This document shows positions 1-8,984 of a stretch of DNA of 64,000 nucleotides, piece after piece. The notes beneath the pieces are model-generated. The model saw only the letters and a program-made list of their open reading frames with translations. It made no database searches and was not told where the DNA came from. The stretch covers positions 2,643,833 through 2,707,832 of the forward strand of contig NZ_CP123991.1 in the NCBI RefSeq assembly GCF_029919255.1, given 5' to 3'. The translations under genes and the position numbers were made by a program. The DNA comes from a cyanobacterium endosymbiont of Epithemia clementina EcSB. GTDB taxonomy: Bacteria; Cyanobacteriota; Cyanobacteriia; Cyanobacteriales; Microcystaceae. Within the stretch, counting starts at the first letter, position 1. Every line of letters begins with the position of its first letter.

Positions 1-204
1 TAGATAGTATAAGTTGTTAATAGCAGATTGAAGTCAATTTAAAAAAGAACCTATAAAATCATAAATTTTGTCAATTTTTAACTTCAAAGTTTCTCGACTT
101 AGCATGTCCCTAGCTAATTACATACCATTATTTTAAAATAACCATTTTTTTTACCTATTTTACTTATCAATAAAATTCATCATAAAAATGTAATTTTAAG
201 AAAA

Positions 205-236
205 AATCTACCCCTGAATATAAGAAAAGGTAGATT
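205..236 (-). terminator. Hairpin downstream of moeB, probable terminator
   Basis: Inverted arms at 205-212 and 229-236 (8 bp, loop of 16) lie about 50 bases past the moeB stop. Read on the minus strand the hairpin is followed by a run of T, as in a Rho-independent terminator. The loop is long, so the call is moderate. The rest of bases 1-286 shows no gene. Confidence 0.5.
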
Positions 237-286
237 ACTTGACTACTATTTTTACTTAATTAGACATCTGAAGAACAGCAGTAACA

Positions 287-1459
287 TTAATATTGAGGAA
301 CATCAGGATCAACCTCTTGACTCCAAGCTGTAATTCCACCTTTAACATTAGTTCCTACAATTCCCTTTTCCTTGAGAATTCCTAACGCTTTAGCTGACCG
401 TCCTCCCCTCTTACAATGGGCAATCACTTTTTTATTTTGCGACAATCCGCGGATTTTTTCTACCCCTTTTCCATCTTCAATATCTGGTAAAGGAACTAAA
501 ATTGACCCTGGAATTTTGGCTATTTCGTACTCATTGACATTACGAACATCAATTAATACAAAAGTATCTTTAACATGATCGATTAGGTCTTTTAATTCTT
601 TAACGGTAATTTCAGGAATAGTTGCTTTTTCCTGCGCTTCCACTGCCTGTGCTTGAGGGATTCCACAGAATTGTTCGTAGTCGATAAGTTGATTAATTAC
701 CGGCCGTTCAGGGTTAGGTCGTAATTTCAACTCACGGAATTTCATATCCCAGGCATTGTAAAGCAATAAACGTCCACTGAGAGTATTTTTCGCTCCTAGA
801 ACAATCTTAATAGCTTCAGTAGCTTGGATTGTTCCAATAATGCCACAAAGTACCCCTAAAACTCCCCCTTCTGCACAAGAAGGAACCATTCCAGGAGGTG
901 GAGGTTCAGGATATAAGTCACGGTAGTTGGGGCCTCCTTGGTAGTTAAAGACTGTCGCTTGTCCTTCAAAGCGAAAGATCGACCCATAGATATTGGGTTT
1001 ATTAAGTAAAACACAGGCATCATTAGTTAAATACCGAGTCGGGAAATTATCCGTCCCATCGATGACAACATCATAGGGCTTAAGAATTTCTAGTGCATTT
1101 TCTGAAGATAAGTGAGTTTCATACAAATTCACTTGACAGTAGGGGTTAATCTCTAAAATACGGTCTTTTGCGGATTGAATTTTTGGTTTTCCTACCCAAG
1201 ATGTCCCATGAATGATTTGACGTTGCAAGTTAGAACTATCAACAATATCAAAGTCAACAATTCCAATACATCCAATTCCTGCAGCCGCTAAGTACAGGAG
1301 TAAAGGAGATCCAAGCCCCCCTGTCCCTATACACAGAACACTGGCCGCCTTGAGGCGTTTTTGGCCATCTAGTCCTACTTCTGGAAGAATAATGTGACGA
1401 GAGTATCTTTGAAACTCTTCTTTATCGAGTTCGATTTCTTGTAAATTTGGATTTAGCAT
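287..1459 (-). CDS. moeB: Molybdopterin-synthase adenylyltransferase MoeB with C-terminal rhodanese domain
   Basis: A 390-residue E1-like enzyme that adenylates the C-terminal glycine of a small ubiquitin-like sulfur carrier (MoaD/ThiS type) so that it can be thiocarboxylated. The N-terminal two thirds is a ThiF/MoeB domain with the nucleotide loop GTGGLGSP and the Asp-rich segment VIDGTDNFPTR; cysteines around MVPSCAEGG and the later CGIIG are typical of this family. The last ~100 residues form a rhodanese domain with the active loop HCKRGGRS. The fused form is the usual cyanobacterial MoeB-R/MOCS3-like architecture and the length is normal. A JAMM peptidase of the kind that often accompanies sulfur-carrier systems lies 1.8 kb away, on the same strand but separated by a transporter on the opposite strand. 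Confidence 0.93.
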   Translation of the reverse strand: MLNPNLQEIELDKEEFQRYSRHIILPEVGLDGQKRLKAASVLCIGTGGLGSPLLLYLAAAGIGCIGIVDFDIVDSSNLQRQIIHGTSWVGKPKIQSAKDRILEINPYCQVNLYETHLSSENALEILKPYDVVIDGTDNFPTRYLTNDACVLLNKPNIYGSIFRFEGQATVFNYQGGPNYRDLYPEPPPPGMVPSCAEGGVLGVLCGIIGTIQATEAIKIVLGAKNTLSGRLLLYNAWDMKFRELKLRPNPERPVINQLIDYEQFCGIPQAQAVEAQEKATIPEITVKELKDLIDHVKDTFVLIDVRNVNEYEIAKIPGSILVPLPDIEDGKGVEKIRGLSQNKKVIAHCKRGGRSAKALGILKEKGIVGTNVKGGITAWSQEVDPDVPQY

Positions 1460-1689
1460 AGGCGTCGCCTGACTAATTAAGCGTCTTAAGCGTCACGTTG
1501 GTTTCTTGATAGGCGCTCAATCAGTTATTGTAGCAGATCTATTTCAATTGAATATCTATATATAGGAAAACCTTAGCTTATACTCCCGTTTTATTAAAAA
1601 TAATTAACATTTATTGACTTAACTATTCAAAAGTCATTTTTTTTTCTAGGCTAACATTAGCCATTGTTTTAATAGATATTAAATCTTTA

Positions 1690-3093
1690 ATGAATTTAAA
1701 ATTACTTATGATTAGTCAAGAAAAAGAACTAACTTTCCGCACAAAATTTTTTTATGGAATTGGAGAATTAAGCGGCTCTCTTCCTAGTAATATTTTAATT
1801 TTCTTCTTTCTATTTTTCTTGACCAATGTAGCTGGTTTAAGTCCTGGTTTGGCGGGATTGATGATGTTGGCAGGTAAAGTATGGGATGGGATTAATGATC
1901 CAGTCATTGGGTGGTTAAGCGATCATACTTGTTCTCGTTGGGGAAGACGCTATCCTTGGATGTTATTTGGAGCGGTTCCTTTAGGCATAACTTCGATTTT
2001 ATTATGGGTAGTTCCTCCTACTACTAATCAGGCACTTTTATTTATTTATTACGGAGTGGTTTCTTTCTTATTTTATATATCTTTTACAGCAGTTCTTTTA
2101 CCTTACGGAACTCTATCTGCCGAGTTAACACAAGGGTATGATGAACGTACGAGTTTAATTAGTTTTCGCTCGGCTTTTAGTATTGGCGGCAGTATTTTTT
2201 CTCTAGCTTTAGCACAAATAATTTTTGCGACTATTTATAGTACAAAACAACAGTATTTATTAATCGGAGTAATTTGTGGTTTGCTCGCAATGCTGATGGT
2301 ATATATTAGTGTTTGGGGAACTTATCGTCGTTACGATCAAGTTCAGCAAAAATATCTAAAAACCAACAAAACTTCTACTTTATCTTTTAAAAAAGAATTG
2401 TACTCAGCATTTAGCAATCGTCCTTTTTTATATGTCATGGGTATTTATCTTTGTTCTTGGTTGAGTGTTCAAACTATTGCATCAATCCTTCCTTTTTTTA
2501 TAATTAATTGTATGGATTTATCAACAATTCACATTACTCAAATGGCTATTACAGTTCAAAGTACAGCATTATTTATGCTATTCGTTTTAAATGCTATCAG
2601 CAAAAAACTTGAAAAAAAAATTATATATTTTTTAGGTATTCCATCTATAATTATCGCAGAGTTAGGACTATTTTTTTTACAATCAGGACAAGTAGTATTA
2701 CTGTACATTCTTGCTGTTATGGCTGGTATCGGAATTGCAACCGCTTATATTGTTCCTTGGTCAATGTTGCCGGATGTGATAGATTTAGATGAGTTAAATA
2801 CTGGAGAAAGACGAGAAGGTATTTTTTTCGGAGTGGTGGTACAGTTACAAAAAATAGGAGTTGCTTTAGCCTTGTTTTTTGTAGGTCAAATCTTAGATTG
2901 GTCAGGGTATATTAGTTCTGGAGAAGGAGTACAACCAGAGTCAGCTTTATGGGCAATTCGGATTATTATTGGACCTATTTCCACAGGGATTTTATTGATG
3001 GGATTAGTTCTAGCCTATTTTTATCCAATTACTCGACAGGTTCACCAAGAAATATTACTTAAACTTAGTTCTCATAATATCCATTTTAAATAG
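1690..3093 (+). CDS. MFS transporter, glycoside-pentoside-hexuronide (GPH) type
   Basis: A 467-residue integral membrane protein with about twelve hydrophobic segments. The segment GINDPVIGWLSDHT followed by RWGRRYPW, and the later PWSMLPDVIDLDELNTGERREG, are characteristic of the GPH/MelB-like branch (MFS_2), which symports sugars or related solutes with cations. The substrate cannot be read from sequence. An internal ATG at 1708 is an alternative start that removes six residues. The gene stands alone, divergent from moeB across 230 bases. In a symbiont it is a candidate for taking up a host-supplied solute, but that is inference. Confidence 0.85.
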   Translation: MNLKLLMISQEKELTFRTKFFYGIGELSGSLPSNILIFFFLFFLTNVAGLSPGLAGLMMLAGKVWDGINDPVIGWLSDHTCSRWGRRYPWMLFGAVPLGITSILLWVVPPTTNQALLFIYYGVVSFLFYISFTAVLLPYGTLSAELTQGYDERTSLISFRSAFSIGGSIFSLALAQIIFATIYSTKQQYLLIGVICGLLAMLMVYISVWGTYRRYDQVQQKYLKTNKTSTLSFKKELYSAFSNRPFLYVMGIYLCSWLSVQTIASILPFFIINCMDLSTIHITQMAITVQSTALFMLFVLNAISKKLEKKIIYFLGIPSIIIAELGLFFLQSGQVVLLYILAVMAGIGIATAYIVPWSMLPDVIDLDELNTGERREGIFFGVVVQLQKIGVALALFFVGQILDWSGYISSGEGVQPESALWAIRIIIGPISTGILLMGLVLAYFYPITRQVHQEILLKLSSHNIHFK

Positions 3094-3256
3094 CTTTACC
3101 AAGATACTTAAAGCTAAGTTATCTTGAGTTTTAACAAATTTTTTATTTTAAAAATAAAGAAATAAATGGACGTTAACTACGTACTAATACAGCAAAAAAT
3201 AACATCTACTGTCGTTAGATAATTTTGGATTTATTCACTTTAAAATAGACAATAGT

Positions 3257-3739
3257 TTAATTGTAACCAACTCCTACAATTTTAATATATTCAGGTTGAA
3301 ATTTTTTAGTGTTATCTAATTGCCAACTTGTAACTTCATTAACTTGATTTGAGGTAAGTGAAACAATAATATATGAATACTCAGCCCAAGCGATCACCCG
3401 GTCAAATTCTGAGGGAACGGCTATATGATCAGGATGAGAATGGTAAATACCAATAATCTGTAATTGGCGATTACGGGCTTCTTTTTGAATCTTTACAAGT
3501 ATTGACGGGGCAATACTAAAACGGTTGTGTTTGCTTAAATATTTTTCAGAATTATTAGTGATATTTTGTAAAATTTTATTTTCTTCAAGAGTCCAATTAT
3601 TTTTTGTTGGGAAAACTTCAATTATTTGTTTTTGATTATCATTAATAATACCAAGAAGCAAACCACAACATTCTTCTGGATAAATTGTCAAAGCGTGGTT
3701 ATAAATCTGATTTAGGTGGTTTAAAGTAATTAAAATCAC
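3257..3739 (-). CDS. M67 family (JAMM/Mov34/MPN) metallopeptidase
   Basis: A 160-residue single-domain zinc peptidase. The JAMM motif is complete: Glu22/Glu23 in PEECCG, then H100-S-H102-P with S110 and D113 in HSHPDHIAVPSEFD. Bacterial members of this family (Mec-like) cleave C-terminal extensions from ubiquitin-like sulfur-carrier proteins, and in many cyanobacteria they are linked to moeB, which lies nearby here. The carrier itself is not in the window. Start ATG at 3739; length is typical. Confidence 0.87.
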   Translation of the reverse strand: MILITLNHLNQIYNHALTIYPEECCGLLLGIINDNQKQIIEVFPTKNNWTLEENKILQNITNNSEKYLSKHNRFSIAPSILVKIQKEARNRQLQIIGIYHSHPDHIAVPSEFDRVIAWAEYSYIIVSLTSNQVNEVTSWQLDNTKKFQPEYIKIVGVGYN

Positions 3740-3967
3740 GACGTTCAGTTTTAAGTTAAATCAAAATTATTGTAGTGTAAATCAAAAAAATACAGTCCTG
3801 ACTTCTAAACTAATTATTAGTTGGTTATTCATCTTTACGTACCTCACCAAATCTTAATCCTCAACGGAGAGGTCAAGTCGTCGAAGTTTTGGTATGGTTA
3901 CAATCAGTGAGCCTTTTGGCTATCAGTTAGGAATATGGGAGCATAATTTTGGAGGTAATGAAAATTC

Positions 3968-4291
3968 ATGGATAGTAATGACTGGATGAAACAGTTATTG
4001 TTGGTAGGAATCGGCACAACCTCACTAGTTGCTGAAAAAATCAAAGAGGTGAGTGATCAGTGGGTTAAAGATGGCAGGATCGATTCGGAAGAAGCTCAAG
4101 GATTTGTTGAGGATATAATGCAACAGATTAGAGCAGGACAAGGTAACTTTGAAAGTACAATGGAGCGTCAACTGCGAAATATGCTACAGGATTTAGGCGT
4201 TCCTCGTCAGTCCGAAATGGATGAATTGCGTGGGCGCATTGATCGTTTAGAACGTCAAATTCGAGATTTAGAAAACAAAATGTGGCGTTAG
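3968..4291 (+). CDS. Phasin-family / PhaF-like small coiled-coil protein
   Basis: A 107-residue protein with a short hydrophobic N-terminus (LLLVGIGTTSLVAEKI), a helical middle and a heptad-like C-terminal coiled coil (MDELRGRIDRLERQIRDLENKM). This layout matches the cyanobacterial proteins annotated as phasin family, related to polyhydroxyalkanoate granule proteins, although many such species lack a clear granule role. A strong ribosome-binding site GGAGGT at 3951-3956 supports this start. It is followed by a dead FKBP gene on the same strand. Confidence 0.75.
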   Translation: MDSNDWMKQLLLVGIGTTSLVAEKIKEVSDQWVKDGRIDSEEAQGFVEDIMQQIRAGQGNFESTMERQLRNMLQDLGVPRQSEMDELRGRIDRLERQIRDLENKMWR

Positions 4292-4320
4292 GTAAAACAA
4301 ATAAATTTCAAAAAGAAAAT

Positions 4321-4864
4321 TATGCTGAAATATTAACATTATTTTTGAGATTGTTGCCATTTTTAGCTTATTGTTGTCGGTAGGATTTTTGTTGAACACG
4401 CCAGACAAAATACAGGCAATCACCGAGAGTAAGCTTTCAACGGTCGCTTCTCCAACGAATGGAGAGTTGTTACAAATAGCCTTAAATACTTCAATCAAGG
4501 GAATTCACCAATGGATCTAGAAAATGCTGTTGAAACTGATTCTGGACTTAAGTACGTCAAAATTAAAGAAGGGATAAAAGATTTTCCAAGCAAAGGCCGG
4601 ACTAGTGACAGAACACTATACGGAAATCTTAGAGAATGGGAAAAAATTTGATACTTCCTGTGATCGTGGCTTACCCTTCTCCTTTGAAATCGCTATGGAA
4701 CAAGTAATTGAATGATAAGGCGGAGGAGTAACGAGTATGAAAGTAAGGAAGTTGCCGTACCCTAATTTCTGCCGAAATTAGGGTACGGCGCAAGGGGTGC
4801 AGTGAAAGTTATTTCTTCCAACGCTGCCTTAGTTTTTGATTTAAAATTGTTGGAGAGAGAATGA
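4321..4864 (+). pseudogene. Decayed FKBP-type peptidyl-prolyl cis-trans isomerase
   Basis: Split over frames I read ENAVETDSGLKYVKIKEG, then VTEHYTEILENGKKFDTS and RGLPFSFEIAMEQVIE, then GGGVTSMKV, then LGYGARGAV and NAALVFDLKLLE. In that order they are the FKBP domain of cyanobacterial secreted or thylakoid-lumen isomerases. At least three frameshifts and stop codons break the gene. One break is a 17-bp insertion at 4759-4775 that creates a perfect 16-bp inverted repeat (see separate entry). An N-terminal leader appears to run back to about 4321, also broken by a stop. The original stop is at 4862-4864. Family identity is clear; exact boundaries are not. Confidence 0.85.
4755..4790. repeat. 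Perfect 16-bp inverted repeat made by a templated insertion
   Basis: Arms 4755-4770 and 4775-4790 are exact reverse complements with a 4-base loop. Deleting bases 4759-4775 restores a continuous frame reading KLPKLGYGARGAV, as expected for an FKBP domain. The extra 17 bases contain the reverse complement of the sequence just downstream and are flanked by the direct repeat TGCCG. This is the signature of strand switching during replication or repair. Confidence 0.8.
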
Positions 4865-4918
4865 GCTTTTTCTATTTAAATAGACATTTTAAATGTTTAA
4901 TGCCTTAAACTGTTCCTC

Positions 4919-4975
4919 GATCTTTCCAATAATGAAGAGACGTTACCCAGACGTCTCTTCATTATTAGAAAGATC
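4919..4975. repeat. 25-bp inverted repeat (one mismatch), 7-base loop
   Basis: Arms 4919-4943 and 4951-4975 pair over 25 bp with a single mismatch. It lies just after the dead FKBP gene and could be its old terminator, but there is no run of T on either side and the stem is unusually long for a terminator. Confidence 0.8.
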
Positions 4976-5396
4976 AGGGTAGGACAGAAAATTTCTCTGA
5001 ATCTGTTAAAAATATATTTCTCTATCATTGACATTTTGTACATAAGTATTATGATGAGATCTTTTTTCAACGTAGAATAACTATATTGTTAACACTACAA
5101 TCCCTATCTTGAGCTTAAAATTAGGTAGATTCTCCACGACGTTACATCTGTCCGCTAAATGTGAGAAAAATACTAAAGTTCTAATAAACCCTTATGCACT
5201 AAAAGTGATATAAAAAACTATCTCAACCCTTTATAAGGAACCTGGGATTTTGCTTTAAGTCTGGTATATTTTTCAGCATCTCGTTGAGATAGAAGGGGCA
5301 GTGGATTTTGATTAGAAGATTCAGCTAATAGAGGGCTCTGATGAGAGTTATTGCTGTTCAGTTTAATCATTTGCGATATACTAGGTAGTTGGCAAT
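4976..5396. other. Gene-free AT-rich stretch before tRNA-Thr
   Basis: No open frame with a recognisable product on either strand. The short minus-strand frame across 5218-5463 is antisense to the tRNA and is not a gene. Confidence 0.6.
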
Positions 5397-5468
5397 GCCG
5401 ATGTAGCTCAGTGGTAGAGCATTCGATTCGTAATCGAACGGTCAGCGGTTCAAGTCCGCTCATCGGCT
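5397..5468 (+). tRNA. tRNA-Thr (anticodon CGU)
   Basis: A 72-base cloverleaf. Acceptor arms 5397-5403 and 5461-5467 pair in all seven positions. The D arm, a TTCGTAA anticodon loop giving anticodon CGT (reads ACG), and a T arm with GGTTCAAGTCC are all present, followed by discriminator T. CCA is not encoded. Confidence 0.95.
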
Positions 5469-6720
5469 TTAAGAGAAAATTAGGACTTTACTCGTTTGTT
5501 ACCATGAAATTGAGAGCCGAGTGGAGATCTCAATAAAGTATATTTTTTTAATCAAATAGAGATAGAAATTTAGGTCGTAGGAGTGAAAATTAGTGACTAA
5601 ACGCTCTTTAAGTCAGCAACTAGGTTAAAAGCATAGGTAAGGTTTCCATCATGGAAAGACGGAAAAGCAAAATTTTTTACAATGAGCTTGACAAGGCAAT
5701 CCTAACGCTAATCAAAATTAGATAATTTTAGTTTAGAAATATAGAGCCACTTTAACCCGTTATCATTTCTCAACTTAGTTTCAAGAACAGACTATCTGGT
5801 TAAAATTATATCCATATGATGTTCGTGCAGGGTCAATTGAAGAGGTGTTAGATTGTATTTTTAATCGAGACTACAATTAAGATCTATGTAGAAGTCTTCT
5901 CCGATAGTTAAGTTTTATTATCCTCCACAGATAACCCCACTCTTTGGAGATCGATTGTTGAAACTTTTGGAGCATAAAATTGATGATAAAGGGGGTTAAA
6001 AGTCTATACTCAGTTGTTTACCCTTACAATTAACAAGTTCAGTCTAATCAATATAGTTTATTACCAACCATCTCAAAATGCCGACTTGATGGAATTCTCT
6101 TTGAAGATGTCTGCTGAACGAACAGCGGACATCCTCAGATTTGTCCTTTAAGTCATTTCATCTTTTTTTGACAAAAACCAGAGTTTGATAAAAGACGACT
6201 ATTTTGCACAAAATAGAATAAAAAAACTAAAAAATATGATTATTTTTCAAAAAAAATAACAATAACTGAGACTGAGATAGTATGAGAATAAAAATGAATA
6301 ATATTTTATTTTGCATGCAATGATCACTTGTCAAAAACAATTACTGTATTTTTTTCTTTATTTAACTATACCTATGCTAGGTAACTTAATCTTTATAACT
6401 TTTATATAGATAAATATAATTATAGTGTACAGAATATATTTTTTATATAAGTATTTTGAGCTATGCAATTTTTGTTACCTAAATAATCTAGCTTTTTAAA
6501 ATTTTTTTCTTTTTTTTTGAACATAAATTAAGACTTTTACTCATTTCTTTATCTTATTTTCCAATTGTCATTATAGTTTTACGGATTGTTTTGAGAGTTA
6601 GTCTGAACTTTTACCTCTTTTTTAACTACTGTTTTAAATATCTATTCAAGACTTATCTACTTACTTAGTGGAGATAATAATACTTGAATTATCTAAGAAC
6701 TTATCTAGCAGATAAATTAT
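5469..6720. other. Decayed DNA without a recognisable gene
   Basis: Plus-strand fragments at about 5800-6130 look protein-like (for example GSIEEVLDCIFNRDYN and QNADLMEFSLKMSAERTADIL) but are split by stops and I cannot name the family. A 15-bp imperfect hairpin sits at 6102-6137. From about 6150 the sequence is plain AT-rich DNA. Confidence 0.5.
6102..6137. repeat. 15-bp imperfect inverted repeat, 6-base loop
   Basis: Arms 6102-6116 and 6123-6137 pair at 13 of 15 positions. As RNA the two mismatches become G-U pairs on one strand, so the stem would be continuous. It could be an old terminator for the unidentified fragments just upstream. Confidence 0.6.
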
Positions 6721-6721
6721 A

Positions 6722-6990
6722 TGAAAAGGTTATTGCTACCGCTTAGGGGCTCCTAAACAGGAAAAATGGATCAGCAAATACAAAAATTAACTATCCAATG
6801 TTAGAATTTTTCTAGCAATTGAGGCAACTATCGACTTTAAAGCAGGTTATAAACTTCACTCACCAAAATGAATGAGTGAGGCTCGAATAGAATGATTGTA
6901 CCATCTCTCTCTTTTCTCAACCGAAACGTCTTTGAAAGCGATATTTAATTGAATTTACTCTTTTCTTTTGGTTAGTCTTTAAACAGAAAC
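6722..6990 (+). pseudogene. Decayed WecG/TagA/CpsF glycosyltransferase, C-terminal part
   Basis: One frame, broken by stops, gives GAPKQEKWISKYKN, then LSNVRIFLAIEATIDFKAGY, then LHSPK-MSEARIE. These correspond to the GxGxPKQE(K/R)W, GATIDFxAG and APxWMSExGLEW motifs near the C-terminus of WecG/TagA/CpsF enzymes, which transfer N-acetylmannosamine-type sugars in cell-surface polysaccharide synthesis. The catalytic N-terminal half cannot be found upstream. The stop codons and the missing half make it dead. Confidence 0.8.
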
Positions 6991-7122
6991 TTTGATCTAT
7001 TAAGAAGACTTCTCTTTATGAGGCTTTGAAAAATATTTTAGCCAAAAATTTCGGGTCTCGAAAGAATCAACTTATTAGATAAAAACAAGGTAGGGTCGGC
7101 TACGCCTACCCTTATTATTAAT

Positions 7123-8550
7123 CTAATCCATAAAATGATCAATAATTGCCTGAGCAAACTCTGAACATTTTAACGGAGAATCAACACGAGGTTCCATTAA
7201 CCTTGCTAGATCATAAGTTACTTCGCGGTTAGCGATAGCGTTCCCAATGCCTTTTTTAATCAAGTCTGCCGCTTCTTGCCATCCCAAATACTCTAACATC
7301 ATTACCCCAGATAAAATCACTGAACCAGGATTAATTCGATCTAAACCTGCATGTTTGGGTGCGGTTCCGTGAGTGGCTTCAAAAATAGCACAAGTATCCC
7401 CAATATTAGCACCAGGCCCCATTCCTAAACCACCAACCACAGCAGCAGCAGCATCAGAGAGATAATCTCCGTTTAGGTTCATAGTTGCAAGGATAGAATA
7501 TTCATCGGGACGGGTTTGAATTTGTTGAAAAATACTGTCAGCAATACGGTCATTGACCATGATCTTATTCTTCCATTTTCCATCCCCGTGACTATCCCAA
7601 ATTGACTCTAAAACAGATCTAACTTCAGCACATACTTCTTCTTTCTTTTCGGGGGTCAAAGAATCGTAACCAGGTTCAACTTTGCGCGCATTATCTTCAA
7701 TACTAATACTAGGATTATCTTCTTGATTGCTTAAAATCCAAGATTCTCGTTCTATAACGCAGACATCTCGAAATTCTGTCGTAGCTAATTCATAACCCCA
7801 GTCGCGAAACGCTCCCTCAGTGTACTTCATTATATTCCCTTTATGGACTAAGGTAACCATTTGTTTAGTTTTGGGGAGACGTAATGCGTGTTCCATTGCA
7901 CGGCGGACTAGTCGTTGGGAACCCGTTTTACTAATAGGTTTAATCCCAATACCCGCGTCAAGGGGAACCCGTTTTTTCCTATGTTCAGGGGTGAGAGGAA
8001 TTAACTCATCATTGAGATATTTAATCAAATTTTGAGCAATTTCTGTGCCCTCACGCCATTCAATTCCTAAATAAATATCTTCGGTATTTTCCCTATAAAT
8101 AATAACATCGAGTTTTTCAGGCGACTTGTGGGGAGAAGGAGTACCATGATAGTAACGACAAGGACGAACGCACGCATAGAGGGTAAAAATTTGCCGTAAT
8201 GCAACATTAAGCGAACGAATCCCCCCACCAATGGGAGTAGTTAGGGGACCTTTGATAGCAATACCATATTCTCCAATAGCTTTAAGAGTATCATCGGGTA
8301 AGTATTGATAGGTTCCATACAAGTCACACGCTTCATCTCCTGCATAGACTTTAAACCAGTTAACTTGGCGTTTGTCTCCATACGCAGTAGCGATCGCAGC
8401 ATCGATTACCTTTTTGGTAGCCGGCCAAATGTCCACACCTATTCCATCTCCTCGAATGAAGGGAATAATGGGATCATCGGGAACAATGGGTTTACCGTCT
8501 TTATAAGTAATTTTAGAACCAGTGCTCGGGGATATTAGTTTCTCGTACAT
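7123..8550 (-). CDS. icd: NADP-dependent isocitrate dehydrogenase
   Basis: A 475-residue enzyme that oxidises isocitrate to 2-oxoglutarate, CO2 and NADPH. The phosphate-binding serine segment [13 protein letters not shown], the substrate Arg in [18 protein letters not shown] and the nucleotide-binding C-terminal region [14 protein letters not shown]-like (read here as [14 protein letters not shown]) are all intact. In cyanobacteria, which lack a conventional oxoglutarate dehydrogenase, this step feeds ammonium assimilation and supplies 2-oxoglutarate, the nitrogen-status signal. No NtcA-type GTA-N8-TAC site was seen directly upstream. Full length. Confidence 0.97.
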   Translation of the reverse strand: MYEKLISPSTGSKITYKDGKPIVPDDPIIPFIRGDGIGVDIWPATKKVIDAAIATAYGDKRQVNWFKVYAGDEACDLYGTYQYLPDDTLKAIGEYGIAIKGPLTTPIGGGIRSLNVALRQIFTLYACVRPCRYYHGTPSPHKSPEKLDVIIYRENTEDIYLGIEWREGTEIAQNLIKYLNDELIPLTPEHRKKRVPLDAGIGIKPISKTGSQRLVRRAMEHALRLPKTKQMVTLVHKGNIMKYTEGAFRDWGYELATTEFRDVCVIERESWILSNQEDNPSISIEDNARKVEPGYDSLTPEKKEEVCAEVRSVLESIWDSHGDGKWKNKIMVNDRIADSIFQQIQTRPDEYSILATMNLNGDYLSDAAAAVVGGLGMGPGANIGDTCAIFEATHGTAPKHAGLDRINPGSVILSGVMMLEYLGWQEAADLIKKGIGNAIANREVTYDLARLMEPRVDSPLKCSEFAQAIIDHFMD

Positions 8551-8690
8551 AGAATCGTTTTATGCTTAATGTCGTCTTTTAATTACACTCCCCCAATGAA
8601 TCAATTCCTTCATCTCTTAAGGAAATCTATGTAAGTTAGTGGGAGAAATTGCTCTTCTAGAAACTTATATGTTAGGATAAATGCCTGTAC

Positions 8691-8764
8691 GGACGTATAG
8701 CTCAGCTGGTTAGAGTACATCGTTGACATCGATGGGGTCACTGGTTCGATTCCAGTTACGTCCA
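8691..8764 (+). tRNA. tRNA-Val (anticodon GAC)
   Basis: A 74-base cloverleaf. Acceptor arms 8691-8697 and 8757-8763 pair fully. The anticodon loop TTGACAT gives GAC (reads GTC/GTT). T arm GGTTCGATTCC and discriminator A are present; CCA is not encoded. Confidence 0.95.
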
Positions 8765-8984
8765 TGTTTACTGAAGAAAACTTGTCTAAAAAAATATTAA
8801 ATTCCTTGCAGGAATGACACATTTTGGACGAGAGTCAATGGTACTTTGTGAAAAAGCATGTTAAGTTAACATGTACTGTGTTACTCATGTTAGATCATAA
8901 ATTTGAACTTATGCAAACCATATATTAGGCTAAAAAGATTTAGACTATTGAAATATAGTCCCACTAACGGCATACTGAAAAACA

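Noticed and set aside
4268-4498. 76-residue minus-strand frame
   Set aside because: Antisense to the leader of the dead FKBP gene, which reads as the known family on the plus strand.
5218-5536. Frames on both strands around 5.2-5.5 kb
   Set aside because: They run across the tRNA-Thr gene; the translation is that of tRNA sequence.
8858-8875. Short palindrome upstream of the caspase-like gene
   Set aside because: Only 7-bp AT-rich arms (CATGTTA/TAACATG); too weak in this composition to call an operator or terminator.
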